From: Actinoallomurus iriomotensis
GTDB lineage: Bacteria; Actinomycetota; Actinomycetes; Streptosporangiales; Streptosporangiaceae
Reading direction: 5' to 3'
Assembly: GCF_030269445.1 (NCBI RefSeq)
Contig: NZ_BSTJ01000004.1
Location: 434,001-498,000, forward strand
Length of the DNA: 64,000 nucleotides
Shown here: in pieces, positions 1 through 8,867 of the stretch
How positions within the stretch are numbered: the stretch's first letter is position 1
How the letters are laid out: each line of letters starts with the position of its first letter
Translations under genes and position numbers: made by a program
Notes under the pieces: generated by a model
Database searches by the model: none
Told to the model about the DNA's origin: nothing
The model's input: only the letters and a program-made list of their open reading frames with translations

Positions 1-571
1 GGCGGGCGAGCCAGCCGATGAACGGCAGCGCGAGGGTGAAGGCCGGCAGCAGGACCCCGGCCAACGACCCGTCCGCGGTCGCGGGCAGCCATCCCAGCTC
101 GCGGGCGAACAGCAGGATCAGGACGATGCCGAGCCAGAACGACGGAACGGCCTGCCCGACCAGCGACCCGGTGGACACCAGCAGGTCCAGCACCTTGCCG
201 GGCCGGCGTGCGCACAGCATCCCGAGCGGGAAGCCGAGCAGGATGGTCAGCACGAGCGCGACCAGCGACAGCGTGAGAGTGGCGGGGAAGCGTTCGAGCG
301 TGTCGCCGAGCGCTGAACCGCCGAGGCGCCACGAGTCGCCGAGGTCGCCGTGCAGGACTCCCCCGAGATGCTCCAGGTACTGCCGCCACAGCGGATGGTC
401 GAGGCCGAAGTCCGACCGTACGTGCTTGAGCTGGTCGGCCGAGGCGTCCGGGCCGAGGATGAGCTTCGCGGGGTCTCCGGGCACGACACGGACGATGATG
501 AAGACCAGCGTCAATGCTCCCCAGGCCACGATCACGGCCTGTCCGAGCCGCTTCGCGACGAACGCTCCCAT
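1..571 (-). CDS. Peptide-type ABC transporter permease, DppB family (partial, 3' end outside window)
   Basis: Inner-membrane permease subunit of a dipeptide/oligopeptide/nickel-class importer. The N-terminus opens with a basic stretch and a hydrophobic helix (VIVAWGALTLVFIIVRVV) followed by PGDP, the hallmark start of DppB/OppB proteins. More hydrophobic segments follow, and the PLGMLCARRPGK stretch resembles the cytoplasmic EAA-type loop region. The ATG overlaps the TGA of the LacI gene by one base (TGATG), so the two are translationally coupled. It is the last visible gene of the operon led by the secreted phosphatase-fold enzyme. The DppC-like partner and ATPases probably lie beyond the edge. 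About 190 residues are visible. Confidence 0.85.
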   Translation of the reverse strand, partial: MGAFVAKRLGQAVIVAWGALTLVFIIVRVVPGDPAKLILGPDASADQLKHVRSDFGLDHPLWRQYLEHLGGVLHGDLGDSWRLGGSALGDTLERFPATLTLSLVALVLTILLGFPLGMLCARRPGKVLDLLVSTGSLVGQAVPSFWLGIVLILLFARELGWLPATADGSLAGVLLPAFTLALPFIGWLAR

Positions 572-1656
572 CAGTGCTCACCTCCGGCGGTCCCGGGCAC
601 GGATGCGCGCACGACGAGCTCGGGAGGCAGCAGCGTGTGCGTCGGGCCGGTCACGGCGCCGTCGGGTCCACCGGATCCCGCGGCGGTCTCGACGTGTTCG
701 AGCAGCCGGTCGATGCCGGCCCGCCCCACCTCGGGCGCGGGCAGCCGCACCGTGGTCAGCGCCGGGTCGAGGTAGGCCGAGAAGGGATGGTCGCCGTGCC
801 CGATGACGCCGACGTCCACGCCCACCCGCAGGCCCTGTTCGGAGAAGGCGCGGCACAGACCCAGGGCGTGGTAGTCGTTGCCGGCGAGCACGACCGCGCC
901 GGGTCCGGCCCTCCGGGCGAGGTCGGCGCCGAGCCCGTACGCGGGGCCGGGGTCGAACGGTATCGACACGGAGACGTCCTCCGGTGAGTCCACGCGGACG
1001 ACCGCGTCGTCGGGGGCGCCGAGCCCGTGGGCGGCGAGCGTGTCGCGGAACCCGCGGATACGCTCGGCGACCGGCGAGATGTCCAGGTCCTCTTCGACCA
1101 GGTACAGCTCGGTGGCGCCGGTGCTCAGCGCGTGCTCGGTCGCCGCGCGGGCGCCGGCGTAGTAGTCGACGCCGACCAGGTCGACGTCGAGGCCGGGCAG
1201 GTCACGGTTGAGCAGGACGAGGGGGACGCCGGACTTGCGCAGGCGTTCCCAGTGCTCGGCGCCGTGCTGGACCGGGATGGCCAGCACTCCGTCGACGCCC
1301 CACCGCATCAGCTCCTCCGCGGCGCGGCGCTCGTTGTCGACCGAGTCCTCGGTGACCATCAGCATGAGCGAGTAGCCGCGGGTGCGCCCGCGCTCCTCGA
1401 TCGCGGAGATGAGGCGGGCGTAGAACGGGTTGGACGGGTTCGTGATGACCAGCCCGAGGGTCATCGCGTTCTGCAGGACGAGCGAGCGGGCCATCGTGTT
1501 GGGCACGTAACCGAGGCGTTCGGCCTCGGCCTTGACGCGTCTGCGCGTCTCCACGCCGACCGCGTCCTTGTCGGCGAGCGCCCGCGAGACGGTGTTGACC
1601 GACAGGTCGAGCGACTCGGCGATGTCACGCAGCGTCGTACGGCGTCGTGGGCTCAT
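571..1656 (-). CDS. LacI-family transcriptional repressor
   Basis: Ligand-responsive DNA-binding regulator of about 361 aa. Residues ~5-55 form the LacI helix-turn-helix and hinge (TLRDIAESLDLSVNTVSRAL, then RLGYVPNTMARSL). The remainder is a periplasmic-binding-protein-like effector domain. I place the start at the ATG preceded by GGAGG with a 5-nt gap; an in-frame GTG five codons upstream has no such site. It lies between the binding-protein and permease genes of the operon it probably controls. A palindrome of the LacI type sits at the operon promoter (5675-5692), which suggests autoregulation and induction by the imported compound. The ligand is unknown. Confidence 0.88.
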   Translation of the reverse strand: MSPRRRTTLRDIAESLDLSVNTVSRALADKDAVGVETRRRVKAEAERLGYVPNTMARSLVLQNAMTLGLVITNPSNPFYARLISAIEERGRTRGYSLMLMVTEDSVDNERRAAEELMRWGVDGVLAIPVQHGAEHWERLRKSGVPLVLLNRDLPGLDVDLVGVDYYAGARAATEHALSTGATELYLVEEDLDISPVAERIRGFRDTLAAHGLGAPDDAVVRVDSPEDVSVSIPFDPGPAYGLGADLARRAGPGAVVLAGNDYHALGLCRAFSEQGLRVGVDVGVIGHGDHPFSAYLDPALTTVRLPAPEVGRAGIDRLLEHVETAAGSGGPDGAVTGPTHTLLPPELVVRASVPGTAGGEH

Positions 1657-1675
1657 CGGATCCTCCGGCACGGTG

Positions 1676-3223
1676 TCATCGGCGCCTCACCGCCGCGAGG
1701 TCGGGCTGGTTGTTCGGAGCAGGCGTGAAGCCGGTGAGCCGGCTCGAACGCCCATACCCGGTGACGAGGGTGAGCGGGAACAGTCCGACGGCGTCGGACC
1801 AGATGATCTTGCACGCCTCACCGTAGAGGCCGTCGCGCTCCGAGCCGGACGGTGCCGCCGCGGCGCGCGCCAGGAGCTGGTCGAGGGCCGGGTTCTTGTA
1901 GCCCATCCGGTGGGCCTTGGAGGTGTACAGGCGGCCGACGGTGAACGCGGCGTCACCCGTGGTCACCGTGTTCGTCTGGAGGTTCATGTCCCAGTCGAGG
2001 CTGTTCAGGCGTTCGAGCCACTGCGCCTTCTCGATGCTCTGCGGGCGGACCGTGACCCCGATGTCGGCCCACGAGGAGATCATCGCCTCGGCGAGCTCGC
2101 GGGAGAGCGGGCCGGTGGCGTCGAACCACATCATCGAGGTGGTGAAACCACGACCGAGCCCGGCCGCGGCGAGCAGGCGCTTCGCGGCGGCCGGGTCGTA
2201 GGTCCAGGGCTCCTGCGCGGCGTACCCGGCGACCGTCGCCGGGATCGGCGCGCGCATCTGCTGTCCGCCGCGGCCGAACAGCCGGTCCACGATCTGCGGC
2301 AGGTTGACGGCCTGGCACATGGCCCGCCGCACGTTGGCGTCGGTGAACGGCGCGCGCGAGCAGTTGAACCAGTTGAGGTAGTACGTCCACGAGGGGACGG
2401 GCTCGACGGTGACGCCCTTCACCCCGGTGACCTCCGGCAGCTGGTCCGGTGGGATCGGCCACAGCAGGTCGATGTCCCCGGTGCGCAGGGCGGTGATCGC
2501 CGATGAGGTCTCGGCGATGTACGGCATCGAGATCCCGGGCAGGTCGGACCGGCCGCCCCAGTAGTCGTCGAAGCGCGCCAGCTCCACCGAGGTCGACGGC
2601 GTGAACCCGGTGACGCGGAACGGCCCCGACCCGATCGGACGGCGCTTCTGCTCCGGATCGGCGACCCGGGCGGCCGGGACGACGAAGAGCAGGGTGAGGT
2701 TGACCGGAAGCGAACCGAGCGGGCCGTCGGTGGTGAAGACCACCGTGTGGTCGTCCCGTGCCTCGGCCTTGGTGACCGACGCCCACAACGGCGTCTGCGC
2801 GGAGGCGACCGCCCGCGTCCGCTTCAGGCAGGCCGCGACGTCGGCCGCGGTGACGGGCGTCCCGTCGTGGAACCGGGCGCCGCGCCGCAGCGTGAACACC
2901 CAGGTCGTGTCGTTCGTCCGCTCCCAGCCGCTCGCCAGCCCCGGGACCAGCCGGTCGCCCTGGCGCCGCACGAGCGTGTCGAACACCAGGCGCTTGACGA
3001 TCAGCGACGCCTCGTCGACCGCCGTCGCGGCGTTGTACGGATCCAGGTCGGTGACCGGCTGGCCGAACGCGGCGCGCAGCGCACCCTTGGGAGCGCCGCC
3101 GCCACCGCCTCCGAATCCGCAGCCGGACACGAGCACGCTCGCGGATCCGAGCCCGGCCATGGCGAGGAAGTCCCGTCGCCCCATGTGCGTGCCGCCGGCG
3201 CCCGGCCTGCCTGTCGTCCTCAT
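1676..3223 (-). CDS. Extracellular solute-binding lipoprotein, SBP_bac_5 (peptide/nickel class)
   Basis: Substrate-binding subunit of the adjacent DppB-type importer, about 515 aa, the normal family size. The N-terminus has a twin-arginine motif (GRRDFLAMAG) and a lipobox ending in LVSGC, so export by Tat and lipid anchoring are likely. Family-typical stretches include a DPYNAATAVDEASL region and RRGARFHDGTPVTAADV. Translation may instead start at an internal ATG 13 codons downstream, which would give a shorter n-region before the RR pair; neither start has a strong ribosome site. Members bind peptides, nickel chelates, opines or oligosaccharides, so the substrate cannot be named. Confidence 0.87.
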   Translation of the reverse strand: MRTTGRPGAGGTHMGRRDFLAMAGLGSASVLVSGCGFGGGGGGAPKGALRAAFGQPVTDLDPYNAATAVDEASLIVKRLVFDTLVRRQGDRLVPGLASGWERTNDTTWVFTLRRGARFHDGTPVTAADVAACLKRTRAVASAQTPLWASVTKAEARDDHTVVFTTDGPLGSLPVNLTLLFVVPAARVADPEQKRRPIGSGPFRVTGFTPSTSVELARFDDYWGGRSDLPGISMPYIAETSSAITALRTGDIDLLWPIPPDQLPEVTGVKGVTVEPVPSWTYYLNWFNCSRAPFTDANVRRAMCQAVNLPQIVDRLFGRGGQQMRAPIPATVAGYAAQEPWTYDPAAAKRLLAAAGLGRGFTTSMMWFDATGPLSRELAEAMISSWADIGVTVRPQSIEKAQWLERLNSLDWDMNLQTNTVTTGDAAFTVGRLYTSKAHRMGYKNPALDQLLARAAAAPSGSERDGLYGEACKIIWSDAVGLFPLTLVTGYGRSSRLTGFTPAPNNQPDLAAVRRR

Positions 3224-3236
3224 GCCGCCGCCCCGG

Positions 3237-3608
3237 TCATGCCTTCAGCGCCAGGTAGATGAGGACCTTGAGCCGCGCGGACTCGTCCGGCGCGGGGTCG
3301 GCCGCCTCGTCGACGACGGTGCCGCGCAGCCTGAGCCAGCCGCCGAACCCGGTCGCCGGCCAGCTGTGCACGGGGCCGTCGGCGGGCGAGATGCTCTGGT
3401 CGGTCTCGTCCAGGTCGCACCAGTGCAGGCCGTCCGGCGAGATCTGCGTGCGCGCGACGAGGCGGGGGCGACGCCCGGCGGCGTCGAGTACGCGGACGAA
3501 CCAGCGGGCCTCACCGGCCCAGGCGGCCTCGTAGGGCTCGGTGGTGAACTCGCCGGTCAGCGTCGTGTTGCGCTCGATGACGGCGGTGAGTGACTGTCGC
3601 ATGTTCAT
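3237..3608 (-). CDS. Conserved hypothetical protein (~123 aa)
   Basis: Small soluble protein with no signal peptide and no recognised motif. It is rich in Trp and acidic residues (GLHWCDLDETDQSI, WPATGFGGWLRLRG) and may have an all-beta fold, which is inference. The start at an ATG follows AGAAAGG at good spacing. An upstream GTG overlaps the preceding stop as GTGA and would add five codons. It sits between the uncharacterised 311-aa protein and the binding lipoprotein, so it is almost certainly co-transcribed and linked to the same substrate. Base composition matches its neighbours. Confidence 0.6.
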   Translation of the reverse strand: MNMRQSLTAVIERNTTLTGEFTTEPYEAAWAGEARWFVRVLDAAGRRPRLVARTQISPDGLHWCDLDETDQSISPADGPVHSWPATGFGGWLRLRGTVVDEAADPAPDESARLKVLIYLALKA

Positions 3609-3619
3609 CGGGGCCTTTC

Positions 3620-4555
3620 TCACCAGTCCACCGAGATCAGTACCGAGTCGAGGTACAGGAAGTTCCGGACATCGGTGTGCGTGCGGACGGAGACGTAGAA
3701 GTTGAGCAGGTTCTGCAGCGACCCGTAGTGCTCGTCGTACGGCGGGACCGGGACGTCGGACATGTCGTGGACGACGTCGTTGAGCTGGAGCTCGACGTTC
3801 TTACGGGTGCTGGTGTCGATCACCCAGCGCAGGTAGTGCCAGTTGACCTTGGTGGGGACCTCGTTGAAGCACATCTCCTGCGGCTCGCCGAACGGCTTCC
3901 AGTCCTCCGGGTTCGGAGCGGTGAAGTCCGCCGTCCGCGGCAGCTTGACCTTGCCTTCGAAGTGCTCGCGCGGCGTCGGCTCGGGGACGGTGGGATACAC
4001 CCACTGGTGCCGCACCTGATGATCCAGGTCGGTGTTCAGGTACCGCGCCACGGTGTGGTACCGGACGCCGTCGCAGATGTCGGTCGCGACGGTGAACGCG
4101 CCGAACTGCTGTTCCGACGGGTGGTTGTTCGCGTCCCACCGTCCGCCGCCGGCCGCGGTCGCGGCGCCGTTCTCGGCCGAGGCCGCCTCGGCCTTGTACG
4201 CCAGGTACGTCTCGAACTGGACCCGGCCGCGGCCCGACATGGTGAGCCGGCGGATCGCGACGCCGGTGTGCCCGGCGACGGGGCGGGTGGCGACCTTCAG
4301 CGCGTACGTGCCCGACATGGCGCCGTGGGTGCCGACGTCGAAGAAGCTGCAGGAGCTGAGCTGCGGTGGGCGGAAGTCGGACATGTGCTCATCGACGGTG
4401 TCGAGGTCACCGTGCTCATCGTGGTTGCCGATCAGCTCGACCCACCCGTGGGTGCCGTCGTTGAAGTCGTCGTGCACGAGGATCCGGCGCAGTGGGTTGA
4501 ACTTGGCCAGCTTCGGGTCGAGCAGACGCGGATCGACGTGCGGCGTGGTCGTCAA
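3620..4555 (-). CDS. Conserved protein of unknown function, concanavalin-like beta fold suspected
   Basis: Cytoplasmic protein of about 311 aa with no signal peptide. It contains HDDFNDGTHGW near the N-terminus and YALKVATRPVAGHTGVAIRR, a layout resembling ConA/LamG-type carbohydrate-associated modules. It may belong to a DUF family (DUF6772 comes to mind) but I cannot verify this. The start is a TTG that overlaps the upstream stop (TTGA) and has GAAAGGA eight bases before it, so coupling to the secreted phosphatase-fold enzyme is tight. A role with the same ligand as the ABC system is inferred from position only. Confidence 0.6.
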   Translation of the reverse strand: MTTTPHVDPRLLDPKLAKFNPLRRILVHDDFNDGTHGWVELIGNHDEHGDLDTVDEHMSDFRPPQLSSCSFFDVGTHGAMSGTYALKVATRPVAGHTGVAIRRLTMSGRGRVQFETYLAYKAEAASAENGAATAAGGGRWDANNHPSEQQFGAFTVATDICDGVRYHTVARYLNTDLDHQVRHQWVYPTVPEPTPREHFEGKVKLPRTADFTAPNPEDWKPFGEPQEMCFNEVPTKVNWHYLRWVIDTSTRKNVELQLNDVVHDMSDVPVPPYDEHYGSLQNLLNFYVSVRTHTDVRNFLYLDSVLISVDW

Positions 4556-5658
4556 CGGGACGTTCCTTTCAGGCGGAGGTTCGCGTAGGAGAGGTTGTGG
4601 TCGGAACGGAGCAGCTCCGCCGGCGCTCCGGACGTCTCGGTCGTCTGCGGAACCAGCACCCAGTCGCGGACCGGGGTGCCCTTCCGGACGAAGATGTGGT
4701 CGATCTTCTCCCCGGCGGGAAGCGGGATCTTCCCGCCGTTGAAGGAGGCGTACTCGTCGCCGACGCGGCGGGCGGCGACGGCGTGCGCGTCGACGAAGCC
4801 GACGTCGGAGAAGGCGTCGACCGCGCTCGCGCCGTCCGCGGTCGAACCGGAGTTCATGTCCCCGGCGAACACGATCGGCAGGTCCCTGGTCTGGGGGTTG
4901 TGGAGGGTGAGCTCCTCGGCGGTCCTCCGCGCGTCGCCGTACCGGACCTGGTCCCAGTTCTTGGTCCAGCCGTTGGGATCGGTCGCGCCGTTCTTGCGGT
5001 ACTCCAGGTGCATGTCGACCACGACGAAGCGGACGCCGCTCGCCCGCTCACGCAGGACGTTCCAGGTCATGGTCTTGCCGTAGATCTCGGTCGAGTCGGG
5101 CAGCCAGAACAGGTCGTGGGGCAGCGCGCGTCCGTGCTCGTCGAGGTGGGAGTAGCGCGAGGCGTCGTAGTAGGTGAACCGGCCGGCGCCGGACTTGAGC
5201 GGGTAGCCGTACCAGGGGTGGCGGGCGTTCGCGTAGTCGGCGGGCGCCTCGGCGTACCCGTGCTTCGCGAGCGCCGCGGTCAGCGGGGCGCGGTAGGACT
5301 CGACGTCGACGCCGGCCTGCGTCGGCGTCGGGTTGTTGCCGATCTCCTGGGTCGCGACGACCCCCAGCCCGGCCGCGTCGATGTCCTCGGCCACCGCAGC
5401 CGCCCGGCCGTCGGCCCAGGGCTTGAGCTTGGTCGCGCAGTCACGGCCGATGACCCGCTCGCAATCCTCCTTGGTCGGCAGACAGCCGTGGCCGCAGACG
5501 TTGTAGCTGCCCACCCTGACGTCGATGGATCGCGCCCGGCCGTTGTCCTTACCCGCCCCGGCGGCCATGGCCGCGGATGCGTTCGCCAGCACGAGTAGGG
5601 CCGCGGCAGCGGGAACCGCGGCCTTCGTCCACCTGCGGGAGAACCGTTTCTCTGGCAT
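4552..5658 (-). CDS. Secreted endonuclease/exonuclease/phosphatase-fold enzyme
   Basis: First gene of the LacI-controlled operon, about 368 aa. A Sec-type signal peptide spans residues 1-33 and ends ANASAAMAAGA. The catalytic EEP landmarks are in order: YNVCGHGC (Asn near the start), ATQEIGNN (Glu for metal), DMHLEYRKNG (Asp-x-His), FAGDMNSGS (Asp-x-Asn) and the C-terminal SDHN. The family cleaves phosphodiester bonds in nucleic acids, sphingomyelin or inositol phosphates using Mg2+. Secretion together with a DppB/SBP_5 importer suggests it liberates a compound for uptake, but the true substrate is unknown. AAGGAC precedes the ATG. Confidence 0.82.
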   Translation of the reverse strand: MPEKRFSRRWTKAAVPAAAALLVLANASAAMAAGAGKDNGRARSIDVRVGSYNVCGHGCLPTKEDCERVIGRDCATKLKPWADGRAAAVAEDIDAAGLGVVATQEIGNNPTPTQAGVDVESYRAPLTAALAKHGYAEAPADYANARHPWYGYPLKSGAGRFTYYDASRYSHLDEHGRALPHDLFWLPDSTEIYGKTMTWNVLRERASGVRFVVVDMHLEYRKNGATDPNGWTKNWDQVRYGDARRTAEELTLHNPQTRDLPIVFAGDMNSGSTADGASAVDAFSDVGFVDAHAVAARRVGDEYASFNGGKIPLPAGEKIDHIFVRKGTPVRDWVLVPQTTETSGAPAELLRSDHNLSYANLRLKGTSR

Positions 5659-5674
5659 CGCGCGTCCTTACATT

Positions 5675-5728
5675 AACGTTCACGTGATCGTTGAGGTGAT
5701 ACAGTAGCCCCGATTTCAGGGATGTCAA
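5675..5728 (-). promoter_or_regulatory. Promoter plus LacI-type operator of the 5.7-kb operon
   Basis: On the minus strand TTGACA (5728-5723) is followed 16 bases later by TACTGT (5706-5701), a good housekeeping promoter. Immediately downstream lies the 18-bp near-palindrome AACGATCACGTGAACGTT (5692-5675), centred on CACGTG with one mismatched pair, so it would cover the transcription start and early leader. LacI-family operators are palindromes of this size with a central CpG-containing core. The regulator encoded in the same operon is the obvious candidate ligand-dependent repressor. Confidence 0.65.
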
Positions 5729-5946
5729 TGGTGTGTTACGCGAAAATTGCACGCTTCAGGGCCCGGGAACCGCCGTTCCAAGCGTGCGGAATCTGCGGGC
5801 CGCCGAACACTCCGCTGAGCCGGCCCGCGCCGGACGGGCACTCGGACCGACCGCCGGCGGAGGCCCGGACGCTCTATGATCCCCGATGGCGAACGACGTT
5901 CGGACAAACGCCACTGGGGCGCCGGCCCGTCGGGGAGGGAAGACGC

Positions 5947-6603
5947 ATGACGCGCGGGCGTTTCCGCATCGTCCTTGCCGGGGCAGTGGCGATCGTGACC
6001 GCAGGGTGCGCGACCACCGGCTCCGGCGGGGAGGTGTCGCCGAGCCGGACGTCCATCGGCTCATCCGCGCCGATCGCCCCGTCGCCGTCTCCGACATTCC
6101 GGCCGGGCGAGATCCGATCGGTTCCGGACCCCCGCACGCTGTTCAGCCCGGCTCTGCGCAAGGCGTTGCGGTTCGACGAGTACGACGGGTCGGAGTGCAA
6201 GCAGGACAAGGGCGATGCCGAACGCGCCGAGTACATCGATGTCTGGAGTTGTGACCTGTTCACCCCGCGTGGGCGGGAGGCGGACGCCGACCTGCTGGCC
6301 GTGTACACCGAATTCCATCACCCGATTCCTCACGAGGACGCGACCACGTTCGCGACCAGCGACTTCGCCGTGACCCGTGAGAACTCCGGTCCGGAGTGGT
6401 CTCCGGTCGCGCTGGGCGATGAGGCCCTCCAGGCACCGGCGTCCGTGGGTGCCGGCCGCATCCGGCTGCGGGTCCGCAACGTCACGCTGGAGGTCAGCGC
6501 GTACACGGGCGACTGGAAGCGGCGGTCTTCGACGGAGGAGGATCGCCGCGCCCGGCGAGCCGCCACGGATCTGGTCCGGTCGCTCACCGGGCTCGCACGG
6601 TAA
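5947..6603 (+). CDS. Small secreted lipoprotein of unknown function
   Basis: About 218 aa. The N-terminus is a lipoprotein signal: TRGRFR, then a hydrophobic core, ending in VTAGC. It is followed by a Ser/Pro-rich linker (residues ~25-60) and a soluble domain with two further cysteines (SECKQDK and VWSCDLF) that could form a disulphide. I start at the ATG preceded by GGGAGG; the open frame extends 75 codons upstream without features. It is convergent with the kinase gene and alone in its transcription unit. No family is recognised. Confidence 0.6.
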   Translation: MTRGRFRIVLAGAVAIVTAGCATTGSGGEVSPSRTSIGSSAPIAPSPSPTFRPGEIRSVPDPRTLFSPALRKALRFDEYDGSECKQDKGDAERAEYIDVWSCDLFTPRGREADADLLAVYTEFHHPIPHEDATTFATSDFAVTRENSGPEWSPVALGDEALQAPASVGAGRIRLRVRNVTLEVSAYTGDWKRRSSTEEDRRARRAATDLVRSLTGLAR

Positions 6604-6645
6604 GAGCCGGGGCCACGGTGGCGACCGGGAGGGGATCGGTGACGG

Positions 6646-8643
6646 TCAGCGGGGACGTATCCCGTACACCGTTCGGGCGTCCGGGTCGCCGCCGCACACG
6701 ACGGTGACCACGTCGCCGGTGACGGCGACCTGCTCGGCCCCGGCGGCGCGGTAGCTCCACAGCAGACGCCCGGTCCGCGCCTCCAGAGCGTAGATCATGT
6801 CGTCGTAGAAGCCGTTGAGGTAGACGACGCCGTTGACGGGTCCCCACACGCCGCGAAAGTCCCTCCCCTCGAACTTCCAGCGCTGGGCTCCGGTGGCAGT
6901 GTCCAGGGCCCGCAGTACGTTGTGGCTTCCGTCGATGACGTAGAGGGTCGCCTGGTCGACCGTGGGAGCGGCGGTGCCCTGCCCGACCGCGGACTTCCAG
7001 CGGACGGCGCCGGTCATGGCATCGAGGGCGTACAGAGGTGTGCCGTCACCGCCGCCGACGTACACGGTGTCGGCGGTGGCGATCGGCCGGCCGAGCAGGC
7101 GGCCGGCCGTGAACCGCCATCGTTCCTCGCCGGTGGTGACATCGAGGGCGTACACCCGCTCGGGTCTGACGCGGCGGGAGTCGATGCTGTCGCAGAAGGC
7201 CACCACGGTGGAGGACATGCTCAGCGCGCCGGTGTAAGCGGTCGCGGGGGCGCGACGGGTCCACCGTTTCATACCGCTGGCCGGATCCAGGCAGGAAAGC
7301 GTCGGCGTGAGGCGCGCCTCTCCCCCGAGCCAGGCGACCAGCGCCCGGTCGGACACGGCGAACTCGTCAAGGACCACCTTGGCCGACCAGAGCTGCCGGC
7401 CGTCGCTCGGATCGATCGCGAACAACTGGACTCCGCAGGCGTACACCGTGGCCGGGAGTGCGCCGATGGAGGAGATGATCCCCACGGTGGGGCCCGTCCA
7501 GGACCAGCGCTGGACCCCGGTCACCGGGTCCAGCGCGGCCAGCACATTGTGTTCCGAACCCTGGATGGTCAGGACCGCGTTCGTCGTGACGGCACTCTCG
7601 TTGATGGTGGGCGCGTGCCACAGCGTCTTCGGCGGATTGACTGGGCGTGCACCGGCCGACTTCGCGCTCTTCGCCTTCGAATCGGTCAGCAGCGAGGGGG
7701 CGTAGATCGCAGCGGCCACGGCGACGGCGGCCGCGCCGCCGACGGCGAGGACGCGGCGGCGATTGTGCGCCCCCGCGACGGGGAGGGTCGCGGTCCTCGT
7801 GCAGGCGACCGTGTGCGCGACGGCGGTCGGGGCGACCATGGCGGGGGGCGTGACCGTGGCCAGGAGCTGGGGAACGGTCGGCCGGGCCGCAGGCCGCTTG
7901 TCCAGGCACGCGGCGACCAGCGGCAGCAGGGAGGCCGGCACTCCGGTCAGGTCGGGGGCGTTGTGGACGATGCGGTACAGCAGCACCGGAGTCGCGCCGG
8001 CCCCGAACGGGGACCGGCCGGTCGCCGCGTACGCCAGCACCGCCCCGACGGAGAAGACGTCGCTCGGCGTCTCCACCGCCTCGCCGTTGATCTGCTCCGG
8101 TGACATGTAGCCCGGTGATCCGATCGTCACCCCGGTTCGGGTCAGCGCGCTGGCCTCTGCCGCCCGCGCGATGCCGAAGTCGATGACCCGCGGGCCGCCA
8201 TCGGCCAGCAGGATGTTCGAGGGCTTCAGGTCCCGGTGGACCAGCCCGGCGGCGTGGATCGCGCCGAGCGCGTACGCCAGGCCCGCGGCCAGCCGCCGCA
8301 GGTCCTCCTCGCCCATCGGCCCGCGGTCGATGACGTGATCGACCAACGACGGACCGGGGATGTAGGCGGTGGCGAGCCAGGGTGACTCGGCGTCCGGATC
8401 CGCGTCGAGGACCGCCGCGGTGTAACGGCCGTCGACCGCACGGGCCGCCTCGATCTCCCGGGCGAACCGGCGGCGGAAGTCTCGCTCCTCGGCCAGCTCC
8501 GGCCGGACGACCTTGATCGCCGCCTGCCTCCCGTCGCCGGTGCGACCGAGATAGACCCGCCCCATTCCGCCGGCCCCCAGACGGCCCAGCAGCTCGTACG
8601 GCCCGATCCGCGCAGGATCCCCCGGCGTGAGCGACTCCACCAC
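6646..8643 (-). CDS. Membrane Ser/Thr protein kinase with extracytoplasmic PQQ-like beta-propeller
   Basis: About 665 aa in three parts. The N-terminal Hanks-type kinase (~15-270) has a GAGGMG loop, Lys44 in AAIKVV, HRDLKPSN at ~136 and DFG at ~155, all intact. A basic-flanked transmembrane helix lies at ~300-320 (RRRVLAVGG then an Ala/Val-rich core). The outside part (~335-665) carries repeated ALD..TG..RW blades typical of PQQ_2 propellers. It should sense an external ligand or cell-wall state and phosphorylate cytoplasmic targets. There are no PASTA repeats. It is not obviously in an operon, and the convergent neighbour is the small lipoprotein. Confidence 0.9.
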   Translation of the reverse strand: MVESLTPGDPARIGPYELLGRLGAGGMGRVYLGRTGDGRQAAIKVVRPELAEERDFRRRFAREIEAARAVDGRYTAAVLDADPDAESPWLATAYIPGPSLVDHVIDRGPMGEEDLRRLAAGLAYALGAIHAAGLVHRDLKPSNILLADGGPRVIDFGIARAAEASALTRTGVTIGSPGYMSPEQINGEAVETPSDVFSVGAVLAYAATGRSPFGAGATPVLLYRIVHNAPDLTGVPASLLPLVAACLDKRPAARPTVPQLLATVTPPAMVAPTAVAHTVACTRTATLPVAGAHNRRRVLAVGGAAAVAVAAAIYAPSLLTDSKAKSAKSAGARPVNPPKTLWHAPTINESAVTTNAVLTIQGSEHNVLAALDPVTGVQRWSWTGPTVGIISSIGALPATVYACGVQLFAIDPSDGRQLWSAKVVLDEFAVSDRALVAWLGGEARLTPTLSCLDPASGMKRWTRRAPATAYTGALSMSSTVVAFCDSIDSRRVRPERVYALDVTTGEERWRFTAGRLLGRPIATADTVYVGGGDGTPLYALDAMTGAVRWKSAVGQGTAAPTVDQATLYVIDGSHNVLRALDTATGAQRWKFEGRDFRGVWGPVNGVVYLNGFYDDMIYALEARTGRLLWSYRAAGAEQVAVTGDVVTVVCGGDPDARTVYGIRPR

Positions 8644-8867
8644 ATCTCCCTAGACACCGGGCCATCTACTCCAAGCGGACCTTCCAGGCCACCTTAACGA
8701 TCACGGTGGGCCACCGCGGGGAGGTCGAAGACACCGAGGCGGGCGTGTGGCGCGGTGAGCCGGGAGACCCCCGCGTGCCGTGCACCCGCACCACCCGGCG
8801 GAGCGGTCCCGCGCGATCTCGCCTACGGCCGGACCGGCGGGACGTGCTCCGCTGGGATGACGCGGGG

